From assembly GCF_000017265.1 (NCBI RefSeq), contig NC_011144.1, positions 248,001-312,000 on the forward strand: DNA of 64,000 nt. Direction: 5' to 3'. The notes under the pieces were generated by a model. That model had not been told where the DNA came from, searched no databases, and saw only the letters and a program-made list of their open reading frames with translations. This document shows, piece after piece, positions 39,981-48,545 of the stretch. Both the position numbers and the translations under genes were made by a program. Source of the stretch: Phenylobacterium zucineum HLK1 (lineage in GTDB: Bacteria > Pseudomonadota > Alphaproteobacteria > Caulobacterales > Caulobacteraceae). Numbering within the stretch: position 1 is the first letter of the stretch; each line of letters opens with the position of its first letter.

Positions 39981-42269
39981 TCAGTAGCGGACGTTCAGGG
40001 TCAGGATCGCCTGCCGGGCCTGGCCGTAGTCGGCGTGGTGCACGCCGTTGGTGCGGACGATGTAGTCCTCGTCGGCCACGTTCTGGACGTTCAGCTGCAG
40101 GTCCACCTTGTCGGTCACGCGGTAGGCGGCGAAGAGGTCGAAGCGCCAGTAGGACGGGGCGTAGACGAGGTTGTTCCCGCCGCCGGCGCCGCCCTGGTTT
40201 CCGCCGAAGCTCTTCGAGACGTGGTAGGCCCCGCCGCCCACGATGAGCGCGTCGGTCACGTCGTAGGTCGTGAACAGGCTGAAGCTGTGCTTGGGCGTGT
40301 TGGCCAGCGGATCGCCGACGTTGACGACGTTGTAGGCGCCCCGGACCAGCTCGCTGTCCTGGTAGGTGTAGCCGCCGAACACCTGCCAGCGCTCGGTGAC
40401 CGCGCCGCTGACCCCGACCTCGACGCCCTTCACCTGCGCCTCGCCGGCCTGGGCGTAGACCCCGGGGGAGACCTGGATCTGGGCGTTCTCGCGGGTCAGG
40501 TCGAAGTAGGCGACCGAAGCCGACAGCCGCTCGCCGAACAGGGCCCACTTGGCGCCCACTTCGAAGCTGGTGACCTCCTCGGGCTCCAGCAGCACGTTGG
40601 CGAGGTTGCCCTGACCCGTGCCCGTCCCGGTGTTCTGGTCGCCGGCCGCGATCGTGGGCGGGGTCGAGGTGGTGCCGTACGAGACGTAGAGGCTGGAGTG
40701 CTCGGTGGGCTTGTAGACGAGGCCCGCCTGGTAGTTGGTGAACTCCCACTCGCCGTCGCGATGGGTCAGGGTCTCGCCGGTGATCACGCCCGCGGCGCTG
40801 GTCGCCGAGACGTCCGTGCCCGACACCGAATAGCGGTCGTGCCGGATCCCGAGGTTCAGCAGCCACCTGTCGCCGAACGAGACGGTGTCGAAGGCGTAGA
40901 CGCCGGTCGTCTTGGCGTCGTTCCGCGAGGGCGTGGGCCGGGCGAGCGTCCCCTGCCACGGATCGTCCGGGTTCGGCGCGAACAGGCGGGTGCAGTCGCC
41001 GACGCCGGCGTTGTTGCTGGCGCCCGCGAAGCCCGCCGGGCAGGGGCTGCCGGCCGCGGTGTAGACCACGTAGGACGCGTTCTTGTTCTGCTCGCGGGAG
41101 AGTTCGAGGCCGACCGCGTAGCTGTGCTCGGCGAAGCCGGTGGCGAACTTGCCGTAGACGTCGGTGACGTTGGCGATCGTGCGGGTGGGATTCCAGCGCG
41201 ACTTGGTCCCGCGCTTCATCCACCACTCGCCGGCGACGAACTGGGCCGCGCCGCCGTCGCCGGGGTTGGTCACCACATAGTCGTTCAGGGTCCGGGAGGC
41301 GCGGAAGACGTTGCGGAGCCGGAAGGCTCCCGAGACGTCGTGCTCGGCGACGAAGGTCGCGATGTCGGCCTCGGTCTCCTGGTAGTCGCGGGCCTTCAGG
41401 CCGTAGAAGCTGTCGCGGGGCACGGGCAGCACGCCGCTGTCGGTGCGCGGCAGGTCACGGGCCTTGGTGAACAGCGGCACGCCGTAGTCCGGCAGGTCGT
41501 CGGTGCGCAGGCGGTAGTAGAGCAGGGTCGCCCGGGTCTCCGTGCCGAGGCCGGTGGCGATCCCGGCCAGCAGGCCGTAGCGGCTGGTCTCAGCGGCGTC
41601 GCGGCCGGGCGTGTCGGCCTCCATGCCCATCAGGTTCAGGCGCACGGCGCTCGTCTCGCCGATCTGGTGGTTCGCATCCACCACGGCCCGGTAGTAGGCG
41701 TCGGTCCCGGCCGAGGCCTGCACGCCCACGAAGCTGTCGAGGCGCGGGCGCTTGCTGGTCAGGTTGATGCTGCCGCCGCCCGAGCCGCGGCCGGAATAGG
41801 CGCTGTCGGCGCCCTTGATGACCTCGACCTGCTCCAGGCTGAACACCTCGCGGGTCTGGCCGCCGGTGTCGCGCACCCCGTCCACGAAGATGTTGTTGCC
41901 CGACGCCTGGCCGCGGATGAACGGCCGGTCGGCCAGCGGCTGGCCGCCCTCGCCAGCTCCGAACGTGATGCCGGGGGAGGTGCGCAGGATGTCCGTCAGC
42001 GAGGTGGCCGCGGTGCGCTCGATCACCTCCCGCGGGATCACCGTCACCGTGCGCGGCGTGTCCACCAGCGGCGCGGTGAACTTCGGCGACTCCGGCTCGC
42101 GATGCCGCGCGCCGGTCACGTCCACGCCCGACAGCTCGGGCGCGGCCTCGGCCGCCGCGCTCGCCGCCTCTTCGGCCTGGGCCGCGGCCCCCAGCGAAAG
42201 CCCCGCCACGCCCGCCACAAACGCCAGCGCGCGCTTCTTGCGGGCGACCACGCCCCGTACCGCCGACAT
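39981..42269 (-). CDS. TonB-dependent siderophore receptor
   Basis: 762 residues from ATG 42267-42269, directly after AAGGAGG. Signal peptide to about residue 32 (GLSLGAAAQAEEA). Plug domain with a TonB-box-like segment (PELSGVDVTGARH) and the conserved PFIRGQASGNNIFVDGVRDTGG and VEVIKGADSAYSGRGSGGGSINL. The beta-barrel ends in a C-terminal aromatic (LTLNVRY). It is of the Fiu/catecholate siderophore type. Two Fur-like boxes lie upstream and PiuC follows, which supports iron-regulated ferric-siderophore uptake. Confidence 0.95.
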   Translation of the reverse strand: MSAVRGVVARKKRALAFVAGVAGLSLGAAAQAEEAASAAAEAAPELSGVDVTGARHREPESPKFTAPLVDTPRTVTVIPREVIERTAATSLTDILRTSPGITFGAGEGGQPLADRPFIRGQASGNNIFVDGVRDTGGQTREVFSLEQVEVIKGADSAYSGRGSGGGSINLTSKRPRLDSFVGVQASAGTDAYYRAVVDANHQIGETSAVRLNLMGMEADTPGRDAAETSRYGLLAGIATGLGTETRATLLYYRLRTDDLPDYGVPLFTKARDLPRTDSGVLPVPRDSFYGLKARDYQETEADIATFVAEHDVSGAFRLRNVFRASRTLNDYVVTNPGDGGAAQFVAGEWWMKRGTKSRWNPTRTIANVTDVYGKFATGFAEHSYAVGLELSREQNKNASYVVYTAAGSPCPAGFAGASNNAGVGDCTRLFAPNPDDPWQGTLARPTPSRNDAKTTGVYAFDTVSFGDRWLLNLGIRHDRYSVSGTDVSATSAAGVITGETLTHRDGEWEFTNYQAGLVYKPTEHSSLYVSYGTTSTPPTIAAGDQNTGTGTGQGNLANVLLEPEEVTSFEVGAKWALFGERLSASVAYFDLTRENAQIQVSPGVYAQAGEAQVKGVEVGVSGAVTERWQVFGGYTYQDSELVRGAYNVVNVGDPLANTPKHSFSLFTTYDVTDALIVGGGAYHVSKSFGGNQGGAGGGNNLVYAPSYWRFDLFAAYRVTDKVDLQLNVQNVADEDYIVRTNGVHHADYGQARQAILTLNVRY

Positions 42270-42292
42270 GTCCCCGGTCCTCCTTGTTCCAG

Positions 42293-42350
42293 TAAGAATG
42301 AGAAGCGTTCTTAGTTGGCCGCCCGGGGCTGCGCAATGAGAATCATTCGC
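42293..42350 (-). promoter_or_regulatory. Fur-like operator region of the TonB receptor
   Basis: Two imperfect palindromes: TAAGAA-N9-TTCTTA (42293-42313) and AATGA-GAA-TCATT within 42331-42350, flanked by GCG/CGC. The second resembles the core of Fur boxes (AATGATAATCATT type). Both lie 25-80 bases upstream of the receptor ATG, where iron-bound Fur would repress. Read by eye. Confidence 0.7.
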
Positions 42351-42443
42351 AAGAAGCGCCAACAGGCCGCCGCCTCGGGCGCGGATCGAGATTAATCCTT
42401 GAATTCCGCAACCTTAGCGCGGCGGGCGGGTTCTTCCGCAGGT

Positions 42444-42650
42444 ATGCAACCCGGGAACACGACGATGGCCGCCGCCACCGCAGCCCTCCGCCCCATCCTC
42501 TGGCTGGCGGCGATCGCCTTTCTGGTCGGTTTCGCGAGCTATCTCGCCCTGCACCGGCCCGCCCTGGCCGCGCCGCAGCCCGAGCCCGCCTGGCCGTCGG
42601 CGGTGTCCGCGCCGGTCTCCGACGAGTGGAACACGCCCAAGCACATCTGA
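42444..42650 (+). CDS. Small single-pass membrane protein (68 aa)
   Basis: 68 residues from ATG 42444 (MQPGNTTMAAATAALRP); a second ATG at 42465 would give 61. One transmembrane helix (about 24-44, ILWLAAIAFLVGFASYLAL), then a Pro-rich tail (APQPEPAWPSAVSAPVSDEWNTPKHI, in parts). No family recognised. It diverges from the TonB receptor gene and might share the Fur-controlled region, which I cannot establish. Confidence 0.6.
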   Translation: MQPGNTTMAAATAALRPILWLAAIAFLVGFASYLALHRPALAAPQPEPAWPSAVSAPVSDEWNTPKHI

Positions 42651-42684
42651 CGCGATTCCGGCCAGCGGGGCGCCGGGGGCGGAC

Positions 42685-43455
42685 CTAGCCGCCGCGCGCC
42701 ACGAACCAGCCGTTGCGGAACCCCTGGTCGGCCTTGCCGTAGACGAACGGCTCGCCCTCGGGGGTGGTCACCTGGCCGCCCGCCGCCGCCAGCACCGCAT
42801 GGCCCGCGGCGATGTCCCATTCCATGGTCGGCCCGTGGCGCGGGTAGACGTCGGCCGCGCCCTCGGCGATGCGGCACAGCTTGATCGAGGAATCCATCCC
42901 CTCGGTGCGCGAGAAGCCGTAGCGCTCGCGCAGGGCCTCGATCTGCTCGGGCCTGGCGGTCAGACTGGTCAGCGCCAGGGCCTCGCCCTCAGGCCAGGCG
43001 CGCACCCGCACCGGGGCCGACGCCCCGCCCTTCACCCGCTTCAGCGTGCGGCCGCCGCTCGTGAACCAGGTCTCCCCGGTCGGCGGGCAGCAGACCGCCC
43101 CGGCCACCGGCCGGCCGTCCTCGACGAGGCCGATGTTGACCGTGAAGTGGGCGTCGCCGCGCACGAAGGCCTTGGTGCCGTCCAGCGGGTCCACCAGGAA
43201 GAAGACCGGGCCGATCGCGTCGGGGGTCCCGAACTCGCTGGCGTCCTCCTCCGAGACCACCGGCAGGCCCGGGAAGGCCTCGGCGAGCTGCTGCAGGATC
43301 AGGGCCTCGCCCCGCCGGTCGGCCTCGGTCACCGGGCTCTCGTCCGACTTGCGGTCCACCGCGAGCCCCGAGCGCCAGAGCGGCAGGATGAGCTCGGCCG
43401 CGGCCTCGCAGATCTGCGCGAGCCGTTCGCCCACGTCCGTGTCGGTCAGTCTCAA
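42685..43455 (-). CDS. cysQ: 3'(2'),5'-bisphosphate nucleotidase CysQ
   Basis: 256 residues starting at a TTG (43453-43455, preceded by GAGGG). Inositol monophosphatase superfamily: metal ligands at SEEDASEF, DPLDGTKAFVRGD and EWDIAAGHAVLAAAGG. CysQ removes the 3' phosphate from PAP formed in sulfate assimilation. The sequence SPVTEADRRGE is the family N-terminal signature. Nineteen bases after the DUF3553 gene. Confidence 0.95.
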   Translation of the reverse strand: MRLTDTDVGERLAQICEAAAELILPLWRSGLAVDRKSDESPVTEADRRGEALILQQLAEAFPGLPVVSEEDASEFGTPDAIGPVFFLVDPLDGTKAFVRGDAHFTVNIGLVEDGRPVAGAVCCPPTGETWFTSGGRTLKRVKGGASAPVRVRAWPEGEALALTSLTARPEQIEALRERYGFSRTEGMDSSIKLCRIAEGAADVYPRHGPTMEWDIAAGHAVLAAAGGQVTTPEGEPFVYGKADQGFRNGWFVARGG

Positions 43456-43473
43456 GTCGCCCTCGAATCGCCG

Positions 43474-43683
43474 TCAGATCGCCCTGGGGTCGTCGCCCAC
43501 GAACACCAGGCGCACGACGGCGGCGTCGATCACCTGCTTGCCCGCGTTCTCGAAGTTCACGGTCACCTTGCGGCCGGCCACCGACTGCACCTGGCCCACG
43601 CCCCAGTCGTCCTGGGTCGGGTGGCGGACCAGGACGCCGGGTTCCAGGAAGGGGTCCGAGAACGGCTCCATCGCGGGTCTCAT
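43474..43683 (-). CDS. DUF3553 family small protein
   Basis: 69 residues: FLEPGVLVRHPTQDDWGVGQVQSV, then GRKVTVNFENAGKQVIDA and LVFVGDD. The domain resembles the CarD/UvrD C-terminal or Tudor-like beta barrel (DUF3553), found in alphaproteobacteria and thought to bind protein or nucleic acid; the function is unknown. Two ATG codons (MRPAMEP) are possible, both without a strong ribosome site. Precedes cysQ and is divergent from chpT. Confidence 0.85.
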   Translation of the reverse strand: MRPAMEPFSDPFLEPGVLVRHPTQDDWGVGQVQSVAGRKVTVNFENAGKQVIDAAVVRLVFVGDDPRAI

Positions 43684-43735
43684 AAGGAGCCGCGGCGGTT
43701 TTCCAAAGGCTCAAATCACGCCAAGGTCGCGCGCC

Positions 43736-44395
43736 ATGACCGATAGCCCGAAGGCCGACCCGGCCGCCGTCCGCCCGGCGGAGCTCGCCGCCTTTCTCGC
43801 CGCCCGGATGTGCCATGACTTCATCAGCCCGGCGAGCGCCATCGTCTCGGGCCTCGACCTCCTGGAGGATCCCTCGGCGCAGGACATGCGCGAGGAGGCC
43901 ATGGGCCTGATCGAGAGCTCGGCCCGCAAGCTCGCCGACCTGCTGGCGTTCTGCCGCGTGGCCTTCGGCGCCTCGGCCTCGGCCGAGACCTTCGACCCCC
44001 GCGACCTCGAGAAGCTGGCCCGGGGCGTCTTCGCCCACATGCGCGCCGAGCTGGACTGGACGCTGGAGACCCCGGCGGTGAACAAGCCGACCGCCCGGAC
44101 GCTGCTGAACCTGGCCCAGATGGCCGGGGCGGCGCTGCCCACCGGCGGGACCGCCCGGGTCCGCGCCGTGCAGGAAGGCGCCCAGGTCGCCCTCGCCGTC
44201 GAGGCGACCGGCCCCCGCGCGCGGCTGCGGCCGGAGGTGCTGCGCGGCCTGCAGGGCGAGCCGCTGGGCGAGGGGCTGCACGGCCATTGGGTGCAGGCCT
44301 ACTACGTGCACCTGTTCGTCGCCGACGCCGGCGGGCGGGTGTTCGCCGACGTCAACGAGGAGCGGATCGTCTTCGCCGCGACCTTGCCGGCCTAG
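43736..44395 (+). CDS. chpT: Histidine phosphotransferase ChpT
   Basis: 219 residues. In Caulobacter ChpT relays phosphate from CckA to CtrA and CpdR and is essential for the cell cycle. Strong resemblance by memory: LAARMCHDFISPASAIVSGLDLLEDPSAQDMREEAM (in parts), phospho-His27 within CHDFISP, followed by SSARKLADLLAFCRVAFGASASAE and GPRARLRPEVLRGLQGEPL. The second half is a degenerate HATPase-like domain without nucleotide motifs, as known for ChpT. Followed by a receiver gene and cheR, then the GSR locus. Confidence 0.97.
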   Translation: MTDSPKADPAAVRPAELAAFLAARMCHDFISPASAIVSGLDLLEDPSAQDMREEAMGLIESSARKLADLLAFCRVAFGASASAETFDPRDLEKLARGVFAHMRAELDWTLETPAVNKPTARTLLNLAQMAGAALPTGGTARVRAVQEGAQVALAVEATGPRARLRPEVLRGLQGEPLGEGLHGHWVQAYYVHLFVADAGGRVFADVNEERIVFAATLPA

Positions 44396-44468
44396 AGGAG
44401 CGCCCTCCACCGGCCGTTAACCCTATCCGGCGACAAGTCGTCTCCTGGGAAGGAGGCCTCGACGAGCC

Positions 44469-44867
44469 TTGAAGACCTGTCTGGTGGTCGACGACAGCCG
44501 CGTGATCCGCAAGGTCGCGCGCCGCATCCTGGAGGACCTGGGATTCGAGGTGGCCGAGGCCGGCGACGGACTCGAGGCCATGTCGTGGTGCCATGCCGAC
44601 ATGCCCGACGCGATCCTGCTCGACTGGCGGATGCCGGTGATGGACGGGCTGGAGTTCGTCCGCCGCCTGCGCGCCGAGCCGGGCGGCGACCGGCCGCGGG
44701 TGGTGTTCTGCTCGGTGGAGAACGACCTGGAGCGCATCCGTGAGGCCCTCGACGCCGGCGCCGACGAGTACATCATGAAGCCCTTCGACGGAGAGATCGT
44801 GGCCTCCAAGCTGGCCCATGTCGGCCTGGCTCACGTGGGACCGGCTCATGTGGGGCTGGCCGCCTGA
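44469..44867 (+). CDS. Single-domain response regulator with repeated HVG tail
   Basis: 132 residues from a TTG start (AAGGAGG about 12 bases upstream). One receiver domain: acidic pocket VVDDS, phospho-Asp in ILLDWRMPVMDG (about residue 52), switch Ser in VVFCSVEND and Lys in YIMKPFD. No output domain. The C-terminus carries three 5-residue repeats (AHVGL, AHVGP, AHVGL). TGATG overlap with cheR and position after chpT suggest a signalling cassette; a phosphate link with ChpT is possible but unproven. Confidence 0.93.
   Translation: MKTCLVVDDSRVIRKVARRILEDLGFEVAEAGDGLEAMSWCHADMPDAILLDWRMPVMDGLEFVRRLRAEPGGDRPRVVFCSVENDLERIREALDAGADEYIMKPFDGEIVASKLAHVGLAHVGPAHVGLAA
44814..44858 (+). repeat. 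Three 15-base coding repeats in the receiver gene
   Basis: GCCCATGTCGGCCTG, GCTCACGTGGGACCG and GCTCATGTGGGGCTG stand in tandem at 44814-44858 and encode AHVGL/AHVGP/AHVGL. They differ mainly at third codon positions, so the peptide is more conserved than the DNA. Confidence 0.85.
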
Positions 44868-45682
44868 TGGAAGCCGCCGATCGCGAGCTGGTGGCGGCGC
44901 TGTGCGCGGCGCGCGCGGGCCTGCGGGTCGATCCCGACCGCGCCTACCTCATCGAAAGCCGGCTCGCCCCGGTCGCGCGGCGCGAGGGCTTCGGCTCGCT
45001 TGACCAGTTCGTCGAGACGGTGCGGGTGCGCGGCGACGAGCGGCTGGTCTGGGCGCTCGTGGAGGCGATGGCGCCGCCCGAGACCTCGTTCTTCCGCGAC
45101 CCCGCCGTGTTCGAGGTGATCGTGCGCGAGGTCCTGCCGGGCCTGGTCCGCGGCGCCGGCGGCGCGCCGGTGCGGATCTGGAGCGCGGCCTGCGGCACGG
45201 GCCAGGAGGTCTATTCCCTGGCCATGCGCATCGCCGAGGAGCCGGGCCTGGCCGGACGCGTGGAGATCTTCGCCTCGGACCTCTCCGAGCGCAGCCTGGA
45301 GAAGGCCCAGGCGGGGCTCTATTCCCAGTTCGAGGTCCAGCGCGGCCTGCCGGCGCGCCGGCTGGTGCGCCACTTCGAGAAGCGCGGGGATCTCTTCGCC
45401 CTCTCGCCCCAGGTCCGGCAGATGGTCCGCTGGCGGCGGGTGAACCTGCTGGACGACCTCTCGCGGCTGGGCCGGTTCGAGCTGATCCTCTGCCGTAACG
45501 TGCTCTCGTCGCTCACCGGCGAGGCGCGCGAACAGGTGATGGGCGCGCTGGCGGGCCTGCTGGCCCCGGGCGGGCGGCTGGTGCTCGGCCGCAGCGAGGC
45601 CGCCCAGGCCTGGCTCGACCCCGTGGCCGCCGAGGTCGGCGTGTTCGAGCTGGCGTCCGACGCCGCCCTAAGCGCGGCCTGA
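44867..45682 (+). CDS. cheR: CheR-type protein-glutamate methyltransferase
   Basis: 271 residues. The N-terminal helical CheR domain (about 1-70) is followed by the SAM domain: PPETSFFRDPAVFE, IWSAACGTGQEVYSLAM (motif I), FASDLSERSLEKAQAGLYSQFEVQRGL (in parts), LILCRNVLSSL and GGRLVLGRSE. It methylates chemoreceptor glutamates or, as an orphan CheR, another partner. No other chemotaxis gene is in the window. ATG overlaps the stop of the receiver gene. Confidence 0.94.
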   Translation: MEAADRELVAALCAARAGLRVDPDRAYLIESRLAPVARREGFGSLDQFVETVRVRGDERLVWALVEAMAPPETSFFRDPAVFEVIVREVLPGLVRGAGGAPVRIWSAACGTGQEVYSLAMRIAEEPGLAGRVEIFASDLSERSLEKAQAGLYSQFEVQRGLPARRLVRHFEKRGDLFALSPQVRQMVRWRRVNLLDDLSRLGRFELILCRNVLSSLTGEAREQVMGALAGLLAPGGRLVLGRSEAAQAWLDPVAAEVGVFELASDAALSAA

Positions 45683-45690
45683 CGGGGCAC

Positions 45691-45719
45691 GAAAAAGCCC
45701 CGCCGCGGACGGCGGGGCT
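45691..45719 (-). terminator. Terminator between cheR and the entericidin gene
   Basis: AGCCCCGCC (45696-45704) pairs with GGCGGGGCT (45711-45719), loop GCGGAC. On the minus strand five T residues follow, so it ends the entericidin transcript. On the plus strand only CCC follows, so it would end cheR less well. Confidence 0.88.
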
Positions 45720-45763
45720 CCCGGCTCGCGCCCCTTGCGGAGGCGCGAGGATCGCGGCGAAGA

Positions 45764-45901
45764 CTAGTTCTTCACGTCCTCGGCGGCGTCCGTCACGGCC
45801 GAGCCGGCGGCCTGCACGTCCTGGCCGGCGCCCGAAACGGTGTTGCAGGCCGAGACGGCCAGGCTGGCGGCGAACGCCGCCATGATCAGAACCTTGCGCA
45901 T
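45764..45901 (-). CDS. Entericidin-like small lipoprotein
   Basis: 45 residues: signal MRKVLIMAAFAASLAVSAC with lipobox VSAC (Cys19), then NTVSGAGQDVQAAGSAVTDAAEDVKN. This is the EcnA/EcnB pattern (CNTxxGxGxDxxxxG) of short lipoproteins that affect membrane integrity in stationary phase. An exact EcfG promoter lies 47-71 bases upstream inside the 3' end of phyK, so it belongs to the local stress regulon. Confidence 0.93.
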   Translation of the reverse strand: MRKVLIMAAFAASLAVSACNTVSGAGQDVQAAGSAVTDAAEDVKN

Positions 45902-45947
45902 TGGGTGGAATCTCCGGGTTTTCTCAGTGAGGAACTGGCGTGGCGGC

Positions 45948-45972
45948 AACGCCTAGGCCGCAGCCTGGTTCC
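45948..45972 (-). promoter_or_regulatory. EcfG promoter of the entericidin-like gene
   Basis: Minus strand GGAAC (45972-45968), 16 bases, CGTT (45951-45948), matching the EcfG/SigT consensus exactly. It overlaps the last codons of phyK. Confidence 0.85.
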
Positions 45973-47686
45973 CCGCCGGTCCCCCGGAGGCGGCGCCGTG
46001 CGGCAGGTCGGCGGCCGGCGTCGGGAAGACCAGCCGGGCGGTGACCCCGCCGCGGCCGTTGCGCACCAGCTCGGCCCGGCCGCGCAGCTGGCGCGCGAAG
46101 GCGGTCATCAGCGTGCGGCCGACGCCGGCCGCCGCCAGGGCCTCGTCGCTGACCTGGCCGTCGTCCGAGATGGCGAGCTCGGCTTCGTCGCCGCGGACGC
46201 TGAAGCTCACGCTCAGCACGCCGCCGCGCGCGGCGAAGGCGTGCTTCTGGGCGTTGGTGATCGCCTCGACGGCGAACAGGGCGAGCGGGGCGAGGCGGTC
46301 GGGATCGATCACCAGCGGCTCGACGGCCATCTCGGTGCGCACCGCCGGGCCGTGCACCAGATCGCCCGAGACGAGCTGCGCCGTCAGCTCCTCGAGGAAC
46401 GGGCGCAGGTCGACGCGCTTCAGGTCCGGGCCCTGGTAGAGCGCCCGGTAGATCAGGGCGAGGGCCGTGATCCGCTGGCGCGTGTCGCTCATCGCCGAGC
46501 GGGCGGCCGGGTCGGACAGCGACCGCTGCTGCATGTTCAAGAGGGACGAGATGACCTGCAGGTTGTTCTTCACCCGGTGGTGGATCTCGCGCATCAGCGC
46601 GTCCTTCTGCGCCAGGCTGTCGCGCAGGGAGGCGTCGCGCCCGACGATGGCGTCGGCCATGTCCTCCATGGTCTCGGCCAGGTCGCGGATCTCGGGCGGC
46701 ATCTGCTCGGCCTGCACCGGGCGCACGCTCAGCCGGCCGCGGGCGTAGAGCGCCGCGATCCGCTGCAGATAGGCGATCCAGCGCACCACGACCCGGTCGG
46801 TCACCACGGACACCGCGGCCAGGGCGAGGGCGAAGGTCAGCAGCGGGAAGAGGATGCCGGTCAGCGGGTTCAGCCAGGCCCACGAGAGGATGCCCGGCGA
46901 GTTGGCCGACAGCACCACATAGACCTCGTCGCCCACCACCGGGGCGGCGGAATAGACCCGTCGGCGCCCCTCGGCGTCGCGGCCGTACCAGACGAGCGAA
47001 CCCTGGGCCTTGACCTGCGCGCGCCAGTCCTGCGGCAGGGCCGGGAAGGCGCTGGGCTTGGTCATGGTGATGTAGCGCCCGGTGCGCTCGACCAGCCCCA
47101 CCTCGGCGCCGCGCGGCAGCGAGGGGTCGGTCACCGAGGGCTGCAGGCTGGAGAGCGCGATCACCGCCACGAAGGCGCCGTCGAACCGGCCGTCCGGCGC
47201 GGCGGCGCGCACCGCGGTCAGCACCGCCGGCTCGGCCGCATAGGCCGAGCCGGGGTCGCGGGTGATGGCGAGCTGGTCGCCCGCCTGGAGCTGGAGGAAC
47301 CAGGGGCGGGCGGATCGCTGCGGGTCGGCCGGGACCGAGCCGGCCGCGCAGACCACCCGTCCCTGCCGGTCGAACCGGACGAGGTTGAGGTAGCCGGGGA
47401 TCCGCCGCGTCACCTGGTCGAGCCGCTGGGCGCACTGGAAGCCGACCGCGCCCGGGGCGAGCGTCTGCAGCAGCACGTCGGCGCTTTCCATTCGCGCGCG
47501 CGCCGTGGCCGCGCTCCGCTCGGCGGCGAAGCCGAGGTTCTCGCGCAGCACGCGGCCTTCGCGCTGGAAGCCGATCACCGACTGCAGCACGCCCAGCACC
47601 AGCACGGGCAGCAGCGCAGCCGCCAGGGCCGCGATCAGGCGGACCCGGATCGTGCTCAGCGATCCCTTGGACAGGCGGAGTTTCAA
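45953..47686 (-). CDS. phyK: PhyK-type sensor histidine kinase of the general stress response
   Basis: 577 residues. Membrane helices at about 17-36 and 275-297 enclose a periplasmic sensor domain of about 235 residues; a HAMP-like linker and a HisKA_2 kinase follow, with His370 in REIHHRVKNNLQVISSLLNMQQR (in parts) and an HATPase region VEAITNAQKHAF. PhyK is the usual partner that phosphorylates PhyR. Located 16 bases after ecfG in the order nepR-ecfG-phyK, as in Caulobacter. The signal sensed is unknown. Confidence 0.92.
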   Translation of the reverse strand: MKLRLSKGSLSTIRVRLIAALAAALLPVLVLGVLQSVIGFQREGRVLRENLGFAAERSAATARARMESADVLLQTLAPGAVGFQCAQRLDQVTRRIPGYLNLVRFDRQGRVVCAAGSVPADPQRSARPWFLQLQAGDQLAITRDPGSAYAAEPAVLTAVRAAAPDGRFDGAFVAVIALSSLQPSVTDPSLPRGAEVGLVERTGRYITMTKPSAFPALPQDWRAQVKAQGSLVWYGRDAEGRRRVYSAAPVVGDEVYVVLSANSPGILSWAWLNPLTGILFPLLTFALALAAVSVVTDRVVVRWIAYLQRIAALYARGRLSVRPVQAEQMPPEIRDLAETMEDMADAIVGRDASLRDSLAQKDALMREIHHRVKNNLQVISSLLNMQQRSLSDPAARSAMSDTRQRITALALIYRALYQGPDLKRVDLRPFLEELTAQLVSGDLVHGPAVRTEMAVEPLVIDPDRLAPLALFAVEAITNAQKHAFAARGGVLSVSFSVRGDEAELAISDDGQVSDEALAAAGVGRTLMTAFARQLRGRAELVRNGRGGVTARLVFPTPAADLPHGAASGGPAGNQAAA

Positions 47687-47702
47687 CGGCCTGATCCGTC
47701 CC

Positions 47703-48299
47703 TTACCGGACGGTGCTTAGCCGCTCCGCATCCGCCAGGATAGAGCGCATGGCGTCGCTGGCGGCGGCGCCGTCGCGGTCGTACGCGCCCTCGTCCAGGA
47801 TCGCGTGCAGCGCGCGCCGGGCGCGGCTGACCCGGCTCTTCACCGTGCCCACGGCGCAGCCGCAGATGTCGGCGGCCTCCTCGTAGGCGAAGCCGCCGGC
47901 GCCCACCAGGATCAGCGCCTCGCGCTGTTCCGGCGGGAGCATGGCCAGGCCCTGCCGCAGCTCGTCCAGGGCCACCGGGGCCTCGGGATCGTCCACGGCC
48001 ACCAGGGTCCGCTCGGCGGCCTCCTGGTCGAGCTGGCTCTGCCGCCACGAGCGGCGCTTCTCGGAATAGAACTGGTTGCGGAGGATCATGAAGGTCCAGG
48101 CCTTCATGTTGGTGCCCATCTGGAAGCTCTGGCGCGCGTCCCAGGCCTTCATCATGGCGTCCTGCGCCAGGTCGTCGGCCGCGGCGGGATCGCCGCACAG
48201 CGTGCGGGCGAAGGCGCGCAGGTGCGGGATGAGCTGCACCAGCTCACGCTTGAAGGCCTCGTCGTCGGTGCGAGGTTTCGTCTCGTCGGGAGCGGCCAT
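47703..48299 (-). CDS. sigT: General stress sigma factor EcfG (SigT)
   Basis: 198 residues from ATG 48297-48299, overlapping the nepR TGA (TGATG). ECF15/EcfG family: region 2 LIPHLRAFARTLCGDPAAADDLAQDAMMKAW, NMKAWTFMILRNQFYSEKRR, region 4 LPPEQREALILVGAGGFAYEEAADICGCAVGTVKSRVSRARRAL (in parts). It is held inactive by NepR until phosphorylated PhyR binds NepR. It recognises GGAAC-N16/17-CGTT promoters, and several are readable around it. In the nepR-ecfG-phyK operon. Confidence 0.97.
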   Translation of the reverse strand: MAAPDETKPRTDDEAFKRELVQLIPHLRAFARTLCGDPAAADDLAQDAMMKAWDARQSFQMGTNMKAWTFMILRNQFYSEKRRSWRQSQLDQEAAERTLVAVDDPEAPVALDELRQGLAMLPPEQREALILVGAGGFAYEEAADICGCAVGTVKSRVSRARRALHAILDEGAYDRDGAAASDAMRSILADAERLSTVR

Positions 48300-48487
48300 C
48301 AGTCGTTCCCCGCTCCGCGTTCGTCGGCGCGCCGGAGGATGTCCAGGAACTCGTCCGGAACCTTCTCGTTGACCACCTCGTCGAACATCTGGCGCAGGCG
48401 CACGCCGATGGCCTGCTGACGCAGGCGGGCTTCGTCCAGGGCCGCGGACGGCCGGGTGCGTTCCGGTGAAGGACGTTGTTCTATCAT
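48299..48487 (-). CDS. nepR: Anti-sigma factor NepR
   Basis: 62 residues from ATG 48485-48487 (MIEQRPSPERTR). The two-helix NepR core is ARLRQQAIGVRLRQMFDEVVNEKVPDEFLDILRRAD (in parts); it binds EcfG, and phosphorylated PhyR competes for it by sigma-factor mimicry. The flanking ends are disordered, as known. The longer open frame upstream is not needed. Directly downstream of an exact EcfG promoter; translationally coupled to ecfG. Confidence 0.95.
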   Translation of the reverse strand: MIEQRPSPERTRPSAALDEARLRQQAIGVRLRQMFDEVVNEKVPDEFLDILRRADERGAGND

Positions 48488-48545
48488 GTCGTCGGCGCTC
48501 CGCTCGCGCGGCGGCCGCCCCCTCGCTGGTTCCTTGTCGCTGCCC

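Noticed and set aside
44413..44420. TTAACC near the receiver gene, resembling a CtrA half-site
   Set aside because: No second TTAA at the seven-base spacing, so a CtrA box cannot be claimed.
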